A DNA stretch of 64,000 nucleotides from Venturia oleaginea (Eukaryota; Ascomycota; Dothideomycetes; Venturiales; Venturiaceae): assembly GCA_013176395.1 (NCBI GenBank), contig JABMLP010000008.1:1736001-1800000 (forward strand). Direction: 5' to 3'. Below the pieces are notes generated by a model. It was not told the origin of the DNA, searched no databases, and was given only the letters and a program-made list of their open reading frames with translations. The first letter of the stretch is position 1. Each line of letters begins with the position of its first letter. Both the position numbers and the translations under genes were made by a program. Of this stretch, positions 32,600-44,800 are shown in pieces.

Positions 32600-33017
32600 T
32601 CAGTTAGTATCTCTCTTTGCTAACGTCACCTGGATTTTCTGCCCGTCAAGGAACACTTCCTCTCGAAGCTCGACATCGCTAGCTTCATCACAAGAACAAC
32701 AACTCGACTTCCGGAGCAAAGGGTTATTAACAGTCCACCAAGAAGGCACGGGAATTCTGTCTGGAAAGAACTCTTTCAACGTTAATACTTTCTCCCAACT
32801 CCGATACCTTGCGACAACTATCGGCTGCTTTGCAGCATCTTCGATCAAGCACGTCAACTTCAACCATTCGCCTCCTTCAAAGTCCAATCACTTCGCGTCT
32901 CAATGAACGGAGTTCGTCCTATTCGATTTTCCCTATCTGGAGAGATTTCATTTCTATTCGTGGCATGCGACTGATTGCTTCTAACCGCCACCTTCGTGTA
33001 GCAACAACCTCACACAA
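32600..33017 (-). pseudogene. Decayed gene of unknown family
   Basis: On the minus strand a coherent protein trail runs from about 33017 (CEVVATRRWRLEAISRMP) through a TAG (GKIE-stop-DELRSLRREVIG), then a +1 phase change at a CTTTGAAGG run. It continues as EGGEWLKLTCLIEDAAKQP and EFFPDRIPVPSWWTVNN to a TGA at 32600. One C-to-T stop and one extra T explain both breaks. The intact ancestor is not recognised. Confidence 0.45.
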
Positions 33018-34096
33018 CTAACAATGGTTTGAGAGATACATCACAGCTGAAGCTATTCGAATTACCGCAACTAACTATCTTATCAATTTGTGAAGGATTT
33101 GATTGCTGCGAAGAATTTGGAGGTGACAATGGAGGTCGCTATTTGGCATAATAGTCGGCGCATCTTGAATGTATTTTGATTTCCGACCAAGAGTATAGAA
33201 TATACTAACGTGTTAATAGAATTCTCTGCGTCGCACCGATCACTATCGTTTGATACCCGGTATCTAGGAATTGATACAACAGAGCGAGATGGATCAAAAA
33301 TATGATCTCTTGTTCAGCGAGTAAAATTTGGACCACAGCGTTCTGTTCGAAGAAGATGGGGTGTGGGTTTAGGATTTTTGGAGACGGTATCTAGTCTTGG
33401 TCAATGCGCGAACTGCAACTAGTAGTCTGAATCAGCTTCATTGGCTGCGGGCGTAGAACTGTCAAGAGGTAGGCCTTGCTACCGACTCTATAGATGGTTG
33501 AGATGGTGGATTGAGATTGGTTGAGAACGGTGGTTATTCTTTTGAGGGCAGGAGTGAGAAATGTCCATATTTGATATAAGTTAATAGATATTAACCTCGG
33601 TTAGAACTTTATACCAGTGCTCATTGAACCTAGTTTACCCCCTAGAATATCTTCAGTAGCTACAAGCTACCTAGTCTCTCCTTTTTCTTCGCGTCCTTCA
33701 CATCATCACACACACATTTCATACACTATTTAATAAACTACAGAGCCTTCGGACTCATCTCTAGATGCCAGTGAACAGTTCTGAACAGCTTTCATCCCAA
33801 CTGCAGATCATCAGGCACCCACGGCACTACTATGTACGTCTCGCCTCCTGAAGAAGCTATTGCGCATCTATTATCCTTCCTGCGAATCATGATGGCTTGT
33901 TGTTGGTAGTATGATGGCACTAAATCTACGGACCACTGGGATACAGATAGCACAAAACAGCGTTTGCCCATGTTCCTCACTTGGTTAGATTAATCGCCCA
34001 GCCACAATCCAGCTTATGTTCCACTGGGAGCCTCCTACTTTTTACCAAACTACTTGCGACGTTGTTTTACAGACATTTACCTGTTTTCTCGCTATC
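33018..34096. other. Intergenic, no gene seen
   Basis: AT-rich; the last 300 bases include the likely promoter and leader of the acetyltransferase gene. Confidence 0.5.
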
Positions 34097-34708
34097 ATGC
34101 CATTCTCTGTAGAGAAGCCCGCTCATGTTGTCTCCAAAATTGAAGGCGAAGAGTTGACGCTGATCCCGTTCGAACCAATAAACAATGCCCATTGCGAATT
34201 CCTTGTCACCCTTTGGAACACGCCTTTGTTCATAGCCGATAGCGGAAATGGCGGTTTAGACACGGTTGAAAAAGCAAAAGCATTCATAGAAGGCCGTTGG
34301 ATACCCTCATATGCCCGGAACGGCTACGGAACCTACATCGTCGCACTCAAAGACATCAACAACCACGAACCCAAATTTGTCGGAACCGTCGGTCTTACTC
34401 TGTGGATTTCACCAGAGTATTACAAGGTACCTGATCTTGGCTATGCTACTTTGCCGGAATTTTACGGCAAAGGCTATGCGACTGCAGCGTCGAAGATCCT
34501 CTTAAATCACGTGAGAAAAGAGCTTGGAGTTGTCGAGGTCTTTGGGTTCTGTCATCCAGGGAACGAAGCGAGTCGGAAAGTGTTGAATAAAGTGGGGCTG
34601 GAGTTTAGAGGGGTGAAAAAGTTGAGTCTGTTGAAAGGCAAAGAAGGGGCAGTCTATGCTATGCCGGGCATGAATCAGGATTTGAGTGTCTATGGACTCG
34701 AAGGGTGA
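34097..34708 (+). CDS. GNAT-family N-acetyltransferase (203 aa)
   Basis: Single-exon gene from MPFSVEKPAHVV to a TGA. It matches the RimJ/RimL-like acetyltransferase_3 group, which transfers acetyl from acetyl-CoA to protein N-termini or small amines. Seen: LTLIPFEPINNAHCEFLVTL at the N-terminus, the central strand FVGTVGLTL, and the acetyl-CoA loop LGYATLPEFYGKGYATAAS (Y-x-GKGYA is the R/QxxGxG/A variant). C-terminal FGFCHPGNEASRKVLNKVGL is the typical NxxSxxVLxKxGF motif. The ATG at 34097 was preferred to 34016 because homologues begin near the first beta strand. Substrate unknown. Confidence 0.85.
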   Translation: MPFSVEKPAHVVSKIEGEELTLIPFEPINNAHCEFLVTLWNTPLFIADSGNGGLDTVEKAKAFIEGRWIPSYARNGYGTYIVALKDINNHEPKFVGTVGLTLWISPEYYKVPDLGYATLPEFYGKGYATAASKILLNHVRKELGVVEVFGFCHPGNEASRKVLNKVGLEFRGVKKLSLLKGKEGAVYAMPGMNQDLSVYGLEG

Positions 34709-35119
34709 TTTATATCAAGATGAATGGACGCTCACAATTTCCTCGACATCAATTCATAGAGGTAAGATATAACTGGTACCAAGCGGCTACCTAATCACTA
34801 TTTCGAAGCTTATAGGCACAGCCGCGTCAGCAGTTCAGCCCACTCTCTCGAACGCCTAGCAATAGTCGAGGATTCTATTTGTTCCAGGTTTCCTCGCTTT
34901 GAGATCGTTATCAATAACTCCCGGCGATCGAATTTTCGGAAATTTTTAAAACTCGCGAGGTTTTCGCAATCGATCTTTTGCCGAGAGAGTCAAGTCAAAA
35001 TTCAGTTATTGTCGGTGTGCAGAGGATTGCTGACCCCAATGCGCAACCTACAATTGACTGTAAATTTATTCAGTAATCTCTCTCCTTGCTGTGAGCTCTT
35101 CCTTGAACTTGGCATACGC
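34709..35119. other. Intergenic, no gene seen
   Basis: Flank between convergent loci; only short frames. Confidence 0.5.
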
Positions 35120-36331
35120 TTATTTCCTATCCCTCATCACCTCATTCCGCTCCCTCTGTCTCTTCGCACGAAGCTCATCTGCTTCCGGATCATCCATCTT
35201 CATGAACTTCATGAAGGCAGCATAGTCTCCTTATCTAGGAGTGTTTCATGTCTGTCGGGCAAGTGTAGGATCCATCTTGCCTGGTGACTTGAATAGATGG
35301 GCTGAGCTTGCATGTCCCGGATGCGCAGCTACTTCGGTGTTTCGAGAGAGATTCACAAGTGCATTTGCAACTGTAGTGGCGTCGTCGTTTACTTGCTCAT
35401 CGTCCTCTCCGAGCAGGGTCCTTACATGCTCCATGTGCGCTTTTATTTCGTCGCCACGAGACAAATTGACGAGTGTAGCTGCAACCATGGCGGCTTTGTC
35501 CTCTTCAGCTCTGGGCGCCTCCGCCTCTTCTGCCAAGCCATTGATGGAAATCACTGGCTCGGTGAGAGATTCTGTGTGCAGGGCATACCCAGATTTTGCA
35601 GGCTTTTGGGTACTTGGTCGAGGGAGTGACGACCCCAACTTCGCTGGTTTGACCGAGGATGGAATGAGGAGAGGATTCAAAGCCCCCTCTTTGAGTGGCT
35701 TCTGACGCTTGGTGTCATGTTCTCCGTGCTCAGGACTCAACGAACGCTTTTCATGTTTTGTCAACTCGACGGCAAACGTATTCTCTATGGTGTTCGATTT
35801 TATGCTTCCCGCACTGTACTGTGAAGATTGATTCGCTTGGGGACTAGGTTCCGCGAGAATTGTGTTAGGACCTTGGAGATCCGTCTGTGAGTTGGTCCCT
35901 TTGAGATCTGGCTCAATGCGACTGACTTCTTTGACTGGACCCAATTGGCTTTTCGGTCCTTGGTCAATCTTGCCAAGCTCGGGATCGGACATCTGAGGCG
36001 ATGTAGATGATTCTTGGAGCCTATCAGGTTGCTTGGCCTACTCAATGTCTTTGGGAACTCGGATCTGCTTGGCTTCATCTTCGACCCTTTCCTCATGTTT
36101 CGCCTCGATTTCTCCCGTTTCGACCGCGTTTTCCATCCCTTCCAAACGTTCTCTTGAATTTCCCCAATCTTCGGATTCTTCTTCGTCAGCGTGCTTGCCT
36201 TCAAACCATTCTAACACTTGAAAGAATGCCAAGAAGAAAAATGAAGGCAGAATCAGCGCCACGATGACTTTCAGATAGGTCTCCCATATCGCTAGCGCGC
36301 ATTCTTTGTGCAAAGGCATATCTGCCTTCAT
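35120..36331 (-). pseudogene. Membrane-anchored unknown protein, 404-codon frame broken by three stops
   Basis: A single phase runs on the minus strand from ATG 36331 to TAA 35122-35120. It is interrupted only by TAG (36040-36038), TGA (35248-35246) and TAA (35233-35231). Each is one C-to-T change from CAG, CGA or CAA. The N-terminus has one transmembrane helix (VIVALILPSFFFLAFFQVL). The middle is acidic and polar with two similar blocks (ATLVNLSRGDEIKAHMEH and ANALVNLSRNTEVAAHPGH). The C-terminal AFMKFMKMDDPEADELRAKR is basic-acidic. Preservation of phase across 1.2 kb suggests recent inactivation, or stop readthrough. The family is not recognised. Confidence 0.6.
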
Positions 36332-36662
36332 TTCGATTTCTTTAATGACCTGAAGTGGTGGTGTACTCTCTCGTTGGTTTATTCTGCTCCATTACGGCAG
36401 AGTGTTCTCGCGCTGACGATCTTATAGTATACACAGCCCTGAAAACACTCGATAGCCTCACATATTGACGTATGTGACAGAACACCGGCTGGTGAAGCAG
36501 TGTTTGAGCAGTGGATGACAGATACATGCGCTCTATGCGCCTTAATTCACTACGCTATTTCTCAACACTCCGTACAACTAAAGATGGTCAGGATCTCCTA
36601 ATTGATGACTAATATCTGTACGACTCTTTGAGCTTGAGAATTCTGTCTTCGGAGAGCTGCTC

Positions 36663-37133
36663 ATCTAAGGCAGCGCCAGTAAGCATGCTTTTGATGAATC
36701 GATCAATTCCTAGCAACTCAGTTACAAGAATCTGCCAGATTTTATTGCGATTGATCTCTAATTGGCATTGTCGATTCACAATCAAGTTATTGTGAAAGGG
36801 CGGAGAATCAATGACCTTATGGTGCCAGCGCTACCTTTGAGTCAAACAAAACACGCAGCGACAGCTCCACCAGTTATGAAGGACGGCTTGACGCAAATTT
36901 ACTGGGGATCTCGGGGCCGATACGTCAAGAAGAACATGGTTCAAGCTTTGATAGATGAGCTAGGACATGATTGGGAGCAGCTCATGAATGGATCAATGGA
37001 AAAAGATGGGGACAAGGAAGATGAGGAGACCTTTCTGGGGGTAGCGACAACCACCGCGTTCGACGCAGCGAAGAAGAATGGCGCGAATGACCCCGATGAG
37101 GACGATGAAGACGATGAGAACGATGCGAAATAA
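36663..37133 (+). pseudogene. Unknown protein with acidic C-terminus, interrupted by stops
   Basis: One phase is coherent over TAA 36666-36668, TAG 36711-36713 and TAA 36759-36761, then open to 37133. It reads GSASKHAFDESINS, QLSYKNLPDFIAIDL, LALSIHNQVIVKGRRIND and later GLTQIYWGSRGRYVKKNMVQ, and ends in a Asp/Glu-rich tail. All three stops are one C-to-T from CAA/CAG/CAA. The open part alone could use ATG within NDLMVPALP. Family not recognised. Confidence 0.4.
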
Positions 37134-37445
37134 TTTGCTGAAATCGCCAGAAATGTAACTATAACATTCTTCAGTTTGCTGGGTTTAAGTAAAAAAAAAA
37201 TCTCTTAAGTCCTAGACATGTTTGGTTTACTGAATTGGTGAAGAGACTGTGGGATGTGGTCTAAAACCGGAATCAGCGAACTCGCTTAGGAGCGCTGAAT
37301 TATCCCGTCCATTGTTTCTCAGTATCTGTTAATGATCACCCACAGTCTCTTCTCTGGAATTAAGATTGCCTGCGTCTTATTATCATTTAGTACCTCAAAA
37401 CTTGTTTGCGATTTGTTCGAAAGATAAGCAACACAGTTATCATAA

Positions 37446-38306
37446 ATGGCAAGCAGAACTAGTACCAAACGTAAAGCGCTGTCTAATATAAATGTCTGGA
37501 TAATGCTAGCCAATCTATCAAAATATCGGTTCTCGTCGCTCTCCCAGCAATTACTCATCATGAATGAAGATACTTTTCGGCCGGTCGATGAAGCTGATCT
37601 TGTCCACCCAGAACGTGATCTCTGCGACTTGGATCAAATTCTACTCGATCATGGCCCTCTAATTCTTAAAGATAGGGTCCAAAGGCTTGTCAAGAATAAT
37701 CCTAGACAAGCTGTTGCCAATCTAGAGCGAACTATTACGACAAGAAACGGGGGCTATACGCGAGGAGTTATACCAGGAGGTAGATTGGTAAACCGCAACT
37801 ACCAATTAGTTTATCTTATTGATGAATTCGATAAAGCACAAGGCTCTATAGCTCGGCCTCAAAGTGTCCCAGGGTCAATACCTCAGGATGCAGAATCACT
37901 TTTAACACAGCCGGGAGTCCAAACTTTGTAGAACGAAACTGGCGAGGCAGATAAGGGCTCTGCAGGAGGGTTTCCAATTCCCGACTATGACCCAAGTCCA
38001 GACGCGCCCCGTCTCTATGAGACTCGAGTTGAGGATGAAGGTGACGAGCGTGTAGTCAAGTTTCGCACAATCTTCAAGGAGAAAGATATTGCGGCAACGA
38101 TCATCTATGCAGCGTTTCTGCAAGCGGAAAAGAACGGAGATTTTCGAGAACGAATTCTTGCAGAGTGTACATGAACAATACGAGAAGAGATAACCGCGGA
38201 GGAGTGTAAAGCACTTCGGGCACTGTGGAGAAAATGGAATTCGGTCTGGGATGGAATTGTCAAAGAAACTGGGGGAAACATTAGAAATGACAAGAATGGT
38301 ACGTGA
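37446..38306 (+). pseudogene. Unknown protein, 287-codon frame with two internal stops
   Basis: Starts at ATG 37446 (MASRTSTKRKALSN). It continues in one phase past TAG 37929-37931 and TGA 38172-38174, both one C-to-T from CAG and CGA, to TGA 38304-38306. Segments such as NPRQAVANLERTITTRNGGYTRGVIPGG and AATIIYAAFLQAEKNGDF look protein-like on both sides of the stops. A GTACGT near 38301 could be a splice donor to a further exon. No family recognised. Confidence 0.5.
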
Positions 38307-38355
38307 TGGAATAGAATTCTTCTAATAAAACATCTCGGAAATAACTTGAAATGAA

Positions 38356-38699
38356 TTATGGCCCCTCTCTAGACATAAATCTGAGCTGCTTCTTCCCTTC
38401 CCTCATCTCAAAAGCGCGAATTAACAGTGCTCCGATGGCTACACATATGCTAGTTAGTCTACAAGCTCAACCCGTGGAAGAAGAAAAAAGGAACTTACGC
38501 AACTGTGGCAATTCCATACTTTGTTAAAGAATCTGCAGCGAGCCACAATTTTGTTGTTCTCGTCAATTGCTGGGAGGGAGGTCTGTGTGTGTGCATCAGG
38601 TCAGGTATTGGTAGAGACTAATTCAGCGTAGCCTAGATTTACCGATGCTACCAAAGTAGTCATTGAAAGACAAGTGAAGAGCGCGGAGGTAATTCTCAT
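38356..38699 (-). CDS. Tiny membrane protein, 73 aa, three exons
   Basis: Minus-strand exons 38643-38699, 38499-38569 and 38356-38449, introns 73 and 49 nt with GTAAAT/GTAAGT donors and CCTCCCTCCCAG/CTAACTAG acceptors. The joined product starts MRITSALFTCLSMTTLVAS (signal-like), then LTRTTKLWLAADSLTKYG, a transmembrane stretch ATVAICVAIGALLI and a basic tail ending FMSREGP. The phase is conserved over both introns and the exons are too small for simple frame calling. It might be a small organelle or ER membrane protein; no family was recognised. An alternative acceptor 11 bases upstream in intron 1 gives a different, less convincing frame. Confidence 0.45.
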
Positions 38700-39745
38700 G
38701 ATTGCTGAAATCGCAGTGTTGGGATAAGTGTTTTTAATTAAGTAGAAATTAGTGAGGGAGGTTTTGAATCGAATAGAGAGCGGGATCTATCAGCAAGGTA
38801 TCGTTACTTTATATCAAGTCGCAGCGCGGTCCAATTCGGTAAATAGGCCGCCGTTCCCTCAAGTTATCTCCAAGAGTCTTTTGCGAGTCAGCCGAAATAT
38901 GAAATTTGAGACGATGATAAGGGTCGCACTTTCTCCCTCCACAACAGATACTCCATACTTTTCCAATTGCTCTTTGCATTGCTTTTGCTCTCCTCATTGG
39001 GCAATTTTCCAATCAAAGACATATTCTGAGACCTCAACTTGCCATATACTCATCTGTGTTCCAAAGATTGACCTCAAGATTGACACAAAAACCAGACGAT
39101 TGTTCATCTGAGAACAGTTGTTTTCTTCTCCATCCAAGTTCATTTGTTTTTGATGTCATTAACAACAAGAAGCACGGCAGCTTCTACCATCGAAGTCTTA
39201 TCTTGATAAATTTCTTTTGCCTTGACCTTGTCCAACGATTGAGCTTCGAATGACATCGAGAATCTCGTGATTCGTTGACTTTGGTACGAGTTTGACCGAA
39301 CGTATATAGGGACTGACCCTTCCCGATCAGATGAACTGATGCTAAACAAAACTCGTGGCTTCGATTGCTAGAAGGGTCGTTTGATTCGATAAAAGAAAAC
39401 TGAACTGAAAGGATGCAAGAACTTCGCCCATCGGACCGAGAAAGCTTAGCATTAGGCGTGAGTAGCGGGGATGGCTCCGAGCTATCCTCGCCTACAATGC
39501 TGTAGCGATGAGTCCTGGCGCTAAGCCAAACCGCCCCATTATCAAAGAAATTAGAAGAGCACGCGAGCATGCTTACTGGGTCCTAGCCGAAGAAACGAAC
39601 GATTCCTTTCTTTTCGTGGCAATACCGTGATTCATTTGTGCTTACAATTCTCCCAATGAACTTATGAAAGGCAAAATGCCAGCGTATCAAGCAAGAAAGC
39701 GTTCAAGCTTTGTGAATAAGCTTATCCAGCCTGATCTCCAGCCTA
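38700..39745. other. Intergenic, no gene seen
   Basis: Only overlapping short frames; nothing with domain character. Confidence 0.5.
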
Positions 39746-40088
39746 ATGATCATCCTTGACCCACTTCAGCCAAAGCAACCAGAAATCATCGATACAGACC
39801 CATGGTGCACTAACGTCTTAAAAGGGGATCACAGAAAATTTGAATGGGCCTTGGAAAACTCCGGTGCAAGTCTAGCCGGTCTCGAACTTCGTCTCATGTG
39901 CATATCAGCCGAATTCGATTCGCCCCGCATCGAGGCAGAATTCGAAGCCAAAAAGATGCTCGAGCAAAGCTTCAAAGATGCTCGAGCAAAGCTTCAAAGA
40001 TGTTGAATATATCATGGAGGTTATGTATGAGGATGGGGTTGATGAGGGATTCAATGTCGCTGGAGATAAGGAGCTTTCTTGGATGTAA
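39746..40088 (+). pseudogene. Small unknown protein frameshifted by a 22-bp tandem duplication
   Basis: The frame from ATG 39746 (MIILDPLQPKQPEIID) runs through LAGLELRLMCISAEFDSP into the duplication ATGCTCGAGCAAAGCTTCAAAG, present twice at 39956-39977 and 39978-39999. It then ends early at 40006. From the second copy the correct phase continues as KDVEYIMEVMYEDGVDEGF to TAA 40086-40088. Because 22 is not a multiple of three, the duplication truncates and scrambles the C-terminus. Family unknown. Confidence 0.6.
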
Positions 40089-40463
40089 AGGCGAGTTCTG
40101 TGCAAATTTGAATAATGGGCGCTATCTTGTGAGGACTGTCACTACGGTCACAAACACATTGTAAACGCCAAAATCACGGAAAATACAACCAAATCACCGT
40201 TTTTTACGGGATTTCTCTCAGGAATTCTCATTGTACTCAAAAAAAGTTCGTAAACAATCTAGCATTCAGTCTATTGTAAATTTCAGCCCTTTTTTTTGGT
40301 TTTTGGCGGGGAGATCCCCCCCCCCCCCAAAGTCACGTGGACTGCATCGCCGCATCGCCGCATCGCCGCAAAAACAACAACAAATCTAGCTCTATCACCA
40401 GATTAACTATATAATTACAGCGACATAGGCAGATAGCCTCCAATCCAGGCCCTAAACTGGGGG

Positions 40464-41723
40464 CTATGCATCCTCCGCGTCCAGGGTCTTTGCCCCAATG
40501 AAGCACTCGTACGTGCAGACTCTTCCAAATGCCATCTTCTTGTTAGATACCGTGGAAGCGATGATATACCATGACTCTGATTCTTCGTCAATTTCGGGTA
40601 ATTGGCCACTCAGTGACTTGAACCAACTGCTTCCTTTCTGACGTACCAGGGCTGCATCTTGCCTTGTCTTCTTTTTCAATGCAAGAGCTTGTTTGGCCAA
40701 AGAATCTTTCTTTTCAGCTCTCTTTCTCTCGTTATTATCGTTAACATCCACAACAATTGACGTTTTTTGAAAGCTTCTTTTAGCACTCGGGGCCAATATA
40801 AGAGTAGGGTCTTGAGGGTCTCGTTCCTTGCGCTTTTTCGAGGCTATCTGAGTAGATTGTAGAGTGGAATCTAGCGCTTCAAGGTCGCCATCAATCTCGT
40901 CAATTCGAGCGCCGTAGTCATCGCGTTGGTCATCGCTATAGACGCTAATATCATCATCGATATTGATCTGATCCTGAGAGTCCTCGAAATCGGCGGCCTC
41001 ATCGTCGTATGTATATGGCAAAGATGGCTCGGCAGAAACCGACCTCGAATAGATACCAGGTGTAGCAAGCACCTCGGCGACATGAGAGGACTATTTTGAT
41101 GGCTTTGAAGGTGTAAAATCGATCATTCTGGCACCCTCGGTGTCTTGACTTGCTAATGAAGTTGGTGTAGATATCGGTGTAGATTTCAACTTTGCCCTGC
41201 CATTTTTTCGAGGAACCTTTGGTGTCATTGTAACCTTTCTTCGTCGGCACTCTTCGGTACGAATATAGTCCAACTTGATCTTTAGTAACGCTGCGGAGGG
41301 CCAATAGCCTACGTATCTGGATAGAGTAGGACTTTCGGTATGGAGGGCGGTGAACAGATTTTGACGATCTGTATGACTCTGAGATTTAAAAGGCTTGGTT
41401 TGCTTAACGCGATTAAAACGTGTACTAAAAAAGAGAGATAAGTAGCTTTCTTTGATGAGATATTGAGTAGTTACTAACGCTTCAAGATTCAGAGTCCCAT
41501 CACCATTGCGAATCGGAACCGACTCCTTTTGACTATAAGATCTCGCGATATTGAGTGACTTCGCTACCGCAGATTTATAGTCTGCAATCAGCTCCTTGCG
41601 AATATTCTCCGGGTAGTTCCGCACGGCTAGATTAATGGTGACGAGGATGTCTGCCAAGGTGGTGATCTCGGTATCAAGAGGTTGCTCAATCGGGCGTTCA
41701 CTCAAAGCTGTTTTTGACGCCAT
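40464..41723 (-). pseudogene. Second (accessory) protein of the CACTA element, 419 codons with one TAG
   Basis: One phase from ATG 41723 (MASKTALSERPIEQPL) to TGA/TAG-free end at 40464, except TAG at 41093-41091 (PSK-stop-SSHVAEV), a C-to-T from CAG. The first half has helical segments (TLADILVTINLAVRNYPENIRK). The second half is acidic, followed by a Lys-rich coiled coil (KRAEKKDSLAKQALALKKK). CACTA elements typically carry a DNA-binding partner (TnpA-like) beside the transposase; that role is inferred from position only. No domain was recognised. Confidence 0.6.
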
Positions 41724-41846
41724 TATAAGTCTTTGAAAGGTTGTAATCGTGAAGGTAGAATTATCTACAGCTAGATTCTCCTAATATACACCTCAACCCC
41801 ACCTTAGCATGACACCTAGACCGTTTCATACACCGACAATAACGAT
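41724..41846. promoter_or_regulatory. Divergent promoter region of the CACTA element
   Basis: 123 bp between the two start codons (41723 minus, 41847 plus). It must hold both promoters or the element's internal control region. AT-rich with AATATACA-like boxes; no specific factor site is claimed. Confidence 0.45.
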
Positions 41847-44800
41847 ATGTCCGAATCAGTAGCCGTTTCAAACGTCTCGAGTCAATCTGGAGGTGGATTC
41901 TGCGGCCGGTAGCCTCAGAATCTCACACCTCTATTGTGACTCGAACACATCACTCTCGCTGGCATACCAAAAATGGCTGTATTCTGCTTTTTTGAACGAG
42001 ATCTCGGCGAATCTATACATCGATGTTCTATCCAGACTCGTACAAGACATCGTGAGGCTTGGATACGACGTCAAAACCTCAATCTTCCTACATATAACGC
42101 TGCAGATGAGCCCGCCGGCATCGAGACCGATGACGAGATAGTCGATGATGAGTCTCACACCCCGCCAAGCCCTCAGAATGAGCAGAATGAGCCACTAGGT
42201 TACGATTCTGATATCGATATTGGTGATGGAATCGACTTTGAGCGAAGTAAGTTGAAGTTAACTTTGAGATAAATAGGAACCTTCCGCGATTGAGCAACTT
42301 CAATTCTTTTCGAGGACGATATAACCTCATTCTACACTACTTTTAATCCCTGTAAAGTCCTCTTAGCAGAATTGGCCTTTCATTTACGCTGGAGGTCCCC
42401 AAGTTAACATAAAGCTAACTTTCTTTAAGTATGTCAACTCTCCGACGCCCAATTACGGTATCTACAACTCTCTGAATGGGTTGATTACCATGTCAGCCGA
42501 GAACAATACAATATGCTACGCTATATCGTCGAGGATGGGTGGTCTACACAGTTGCCAGATCTACGCCGCCGCGGCGATGTTCTTACGGCACTGACGAGGC
42601 TCGAGGGTAGAACCTTTGACTGCTGTATCAAGAGTTGTATTGCATACACTGGCGATTACGCTAATCTAGAGGGTTGCAGTAGTTGTAACGAACCTCGTTA
42701 TTACTATAGCACTCGCCGTGCACGAAAAACCTTCCTATATATCCCTCTTATACCTCGCCTCAGGTATCAATTCCAATCGGCTATACGAGCAGAGACCCTC
42801 CAAAAACACCACCAAAAGTACTGGATCAACCCTATTGACCAGTTACCATTAGTCTATGATTACTGGTGGTCCGGCGAAAGGTACCGAGATCTCAGAAAAG
42901 AAGGCTATTTCAAGCGACCAACTGACATCGCTTTTGCACTACATTATGATGGCGTTCAAGCTATCAAATCGGGCAATCACTCGGTCAGCCCAGTCATCCT
43001 CGTCAACTATAACCTACCACCATCGATTCGCTATAAGAAGGGTAATATATTACTCTCTCTCGTCATTCCAGGGCCCAACAAACATGAGGATATTGACAGC
43101 TATCTAAGGCCTCTCGTTGACGAGCTCAAACTTCTCAAAACTGGGGTCAAGGCACACAATAAATACCGTGGTAGAGAGTTCACGATGCGAGCGAATGTGG
43201 TGTTGGTTTGTGGTAAGTCCCTCTCTATATCAATATATGGTCATTCGGTTACCGGAGACATCTATAATAATATTTATTTCAACTTCATTCAATAGTCTAG
43301 ATACTTTTTTTAGCTAACTAACCTACCATATAGGTGATGGCCCTGCAGTATCTGAGCTCTGCGGAATGAAGCACCCCGGTAATGCAATGAGTCCTTGTAG
43401 ATTCTGCTATATTCGAGCCAAATGGTCGCCAGGGCAAAAGACTTATTATGTTCCTCATACAGAGCATCAATTAAAGGGTAATCTACATTGTAGAGATGCC
43501 TTACGTCAAGAGATTGAGGATACATTGTTGCTTGGTAAGGGTTGGGCAGATCTTGTTGGTAAGTACCGGACCAGTTAGAATCACCCTCGGCATACTTCTA
43601 CGAGATAGTATGATTATTAAGCCGTTTTACTAACAAAAAGCCTTATTTCATGACTATTTTGACGCCTTGGCGTGGAGATCTACTCATACCAATTCAATTA
43701 ATCAGCATTGACTAACAAACCTAGGAGTTGTACGAAAAAGCATCCTCTTAGAACTAGATACCCTCCACTTCCCTGATAGCTTCCCTGTGGATCTTATGCA
43801 TTGTATTCCACTCAATATCATGAAGACTCTCTGGAAAACCTGGAACGGTACTCGGATCAATACAGATAAGAAAGATCACGATACCTATACACCAGGTAGT
43901 GACTATCTTTTCAACTCATCGGTAGCGAATATCGTCTCGAAGACTCTACGTCAATCTCGTACTACAATGCCCACCAAAATGTGCTGGATGCCAGGGAAAT
44001 TCGACCATATTCGTGGCTTCAAATCGGCTGAATGGCAGGACTTTCTTGAGACCTATGGGATATCGCTTCTACACGGTCATCTATATGGCCCTGCATACTC
44101 AAATTTTTGCGATTTATACGAGATCTGGTATATTGCTACTGCAGAATCTGTTACACCTGAACAACTCAACGATCTCGAGATGTTTGTATAAAGATTTGTG
44201 AGCCAATATCAGCGAATCTACTACGGTAACGTACAGGAGAGGTTAATGGCTTGCTCAATCAACCATCACTGGCTTCTACATCTACCCGATATCATCAGAA
44301 AAAACGGCCCTTGCCGTTACTATTGGTCATATCCACTCGAAAGATACTGTTTTGCGGCAAAGAGTCACGGTACAAGCAAGTCACAAATCGATAAGTCGAT
44401 TGGTAACGGTCTATTACGAGTAGAACAGCTCAACCATATAATGTTACTTGAGACCACCGATGGTAATCGACTACACCCCGATATCGAGGATCCTACGCCA
44501 TACCCTCGAGTCAGTGGCCAGCGGCGGCCATTGAGCGACGAGATCGATGACGTCGATGGAGATGTCGTATTCAAAAGATATCACTATCTAAGCCGTAGAA
44601 TGCGTTCAGATCTGGCCAAAATCGTCAACTCCATAACGCCAAGGATCGCGAGGTATCGTATAATCTACTACAAGCGCTGCAAACTCTCAAAAGACGTCTC
44701 AATTGGCTCAATCTCGTCACAATACGTCACTGACCTCAATCGCAGGGACCACTATGTCTGCTACCGCACTGCAGCCAATCCACGCTGCAATTTCGGCTCA

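Noticed and set aside
32518..32629. Extra exon for the 32.6 kb relic through an intron at 32593-32629
   Set aside because: The intron would be only 37 nt, shorter than all others in the window.
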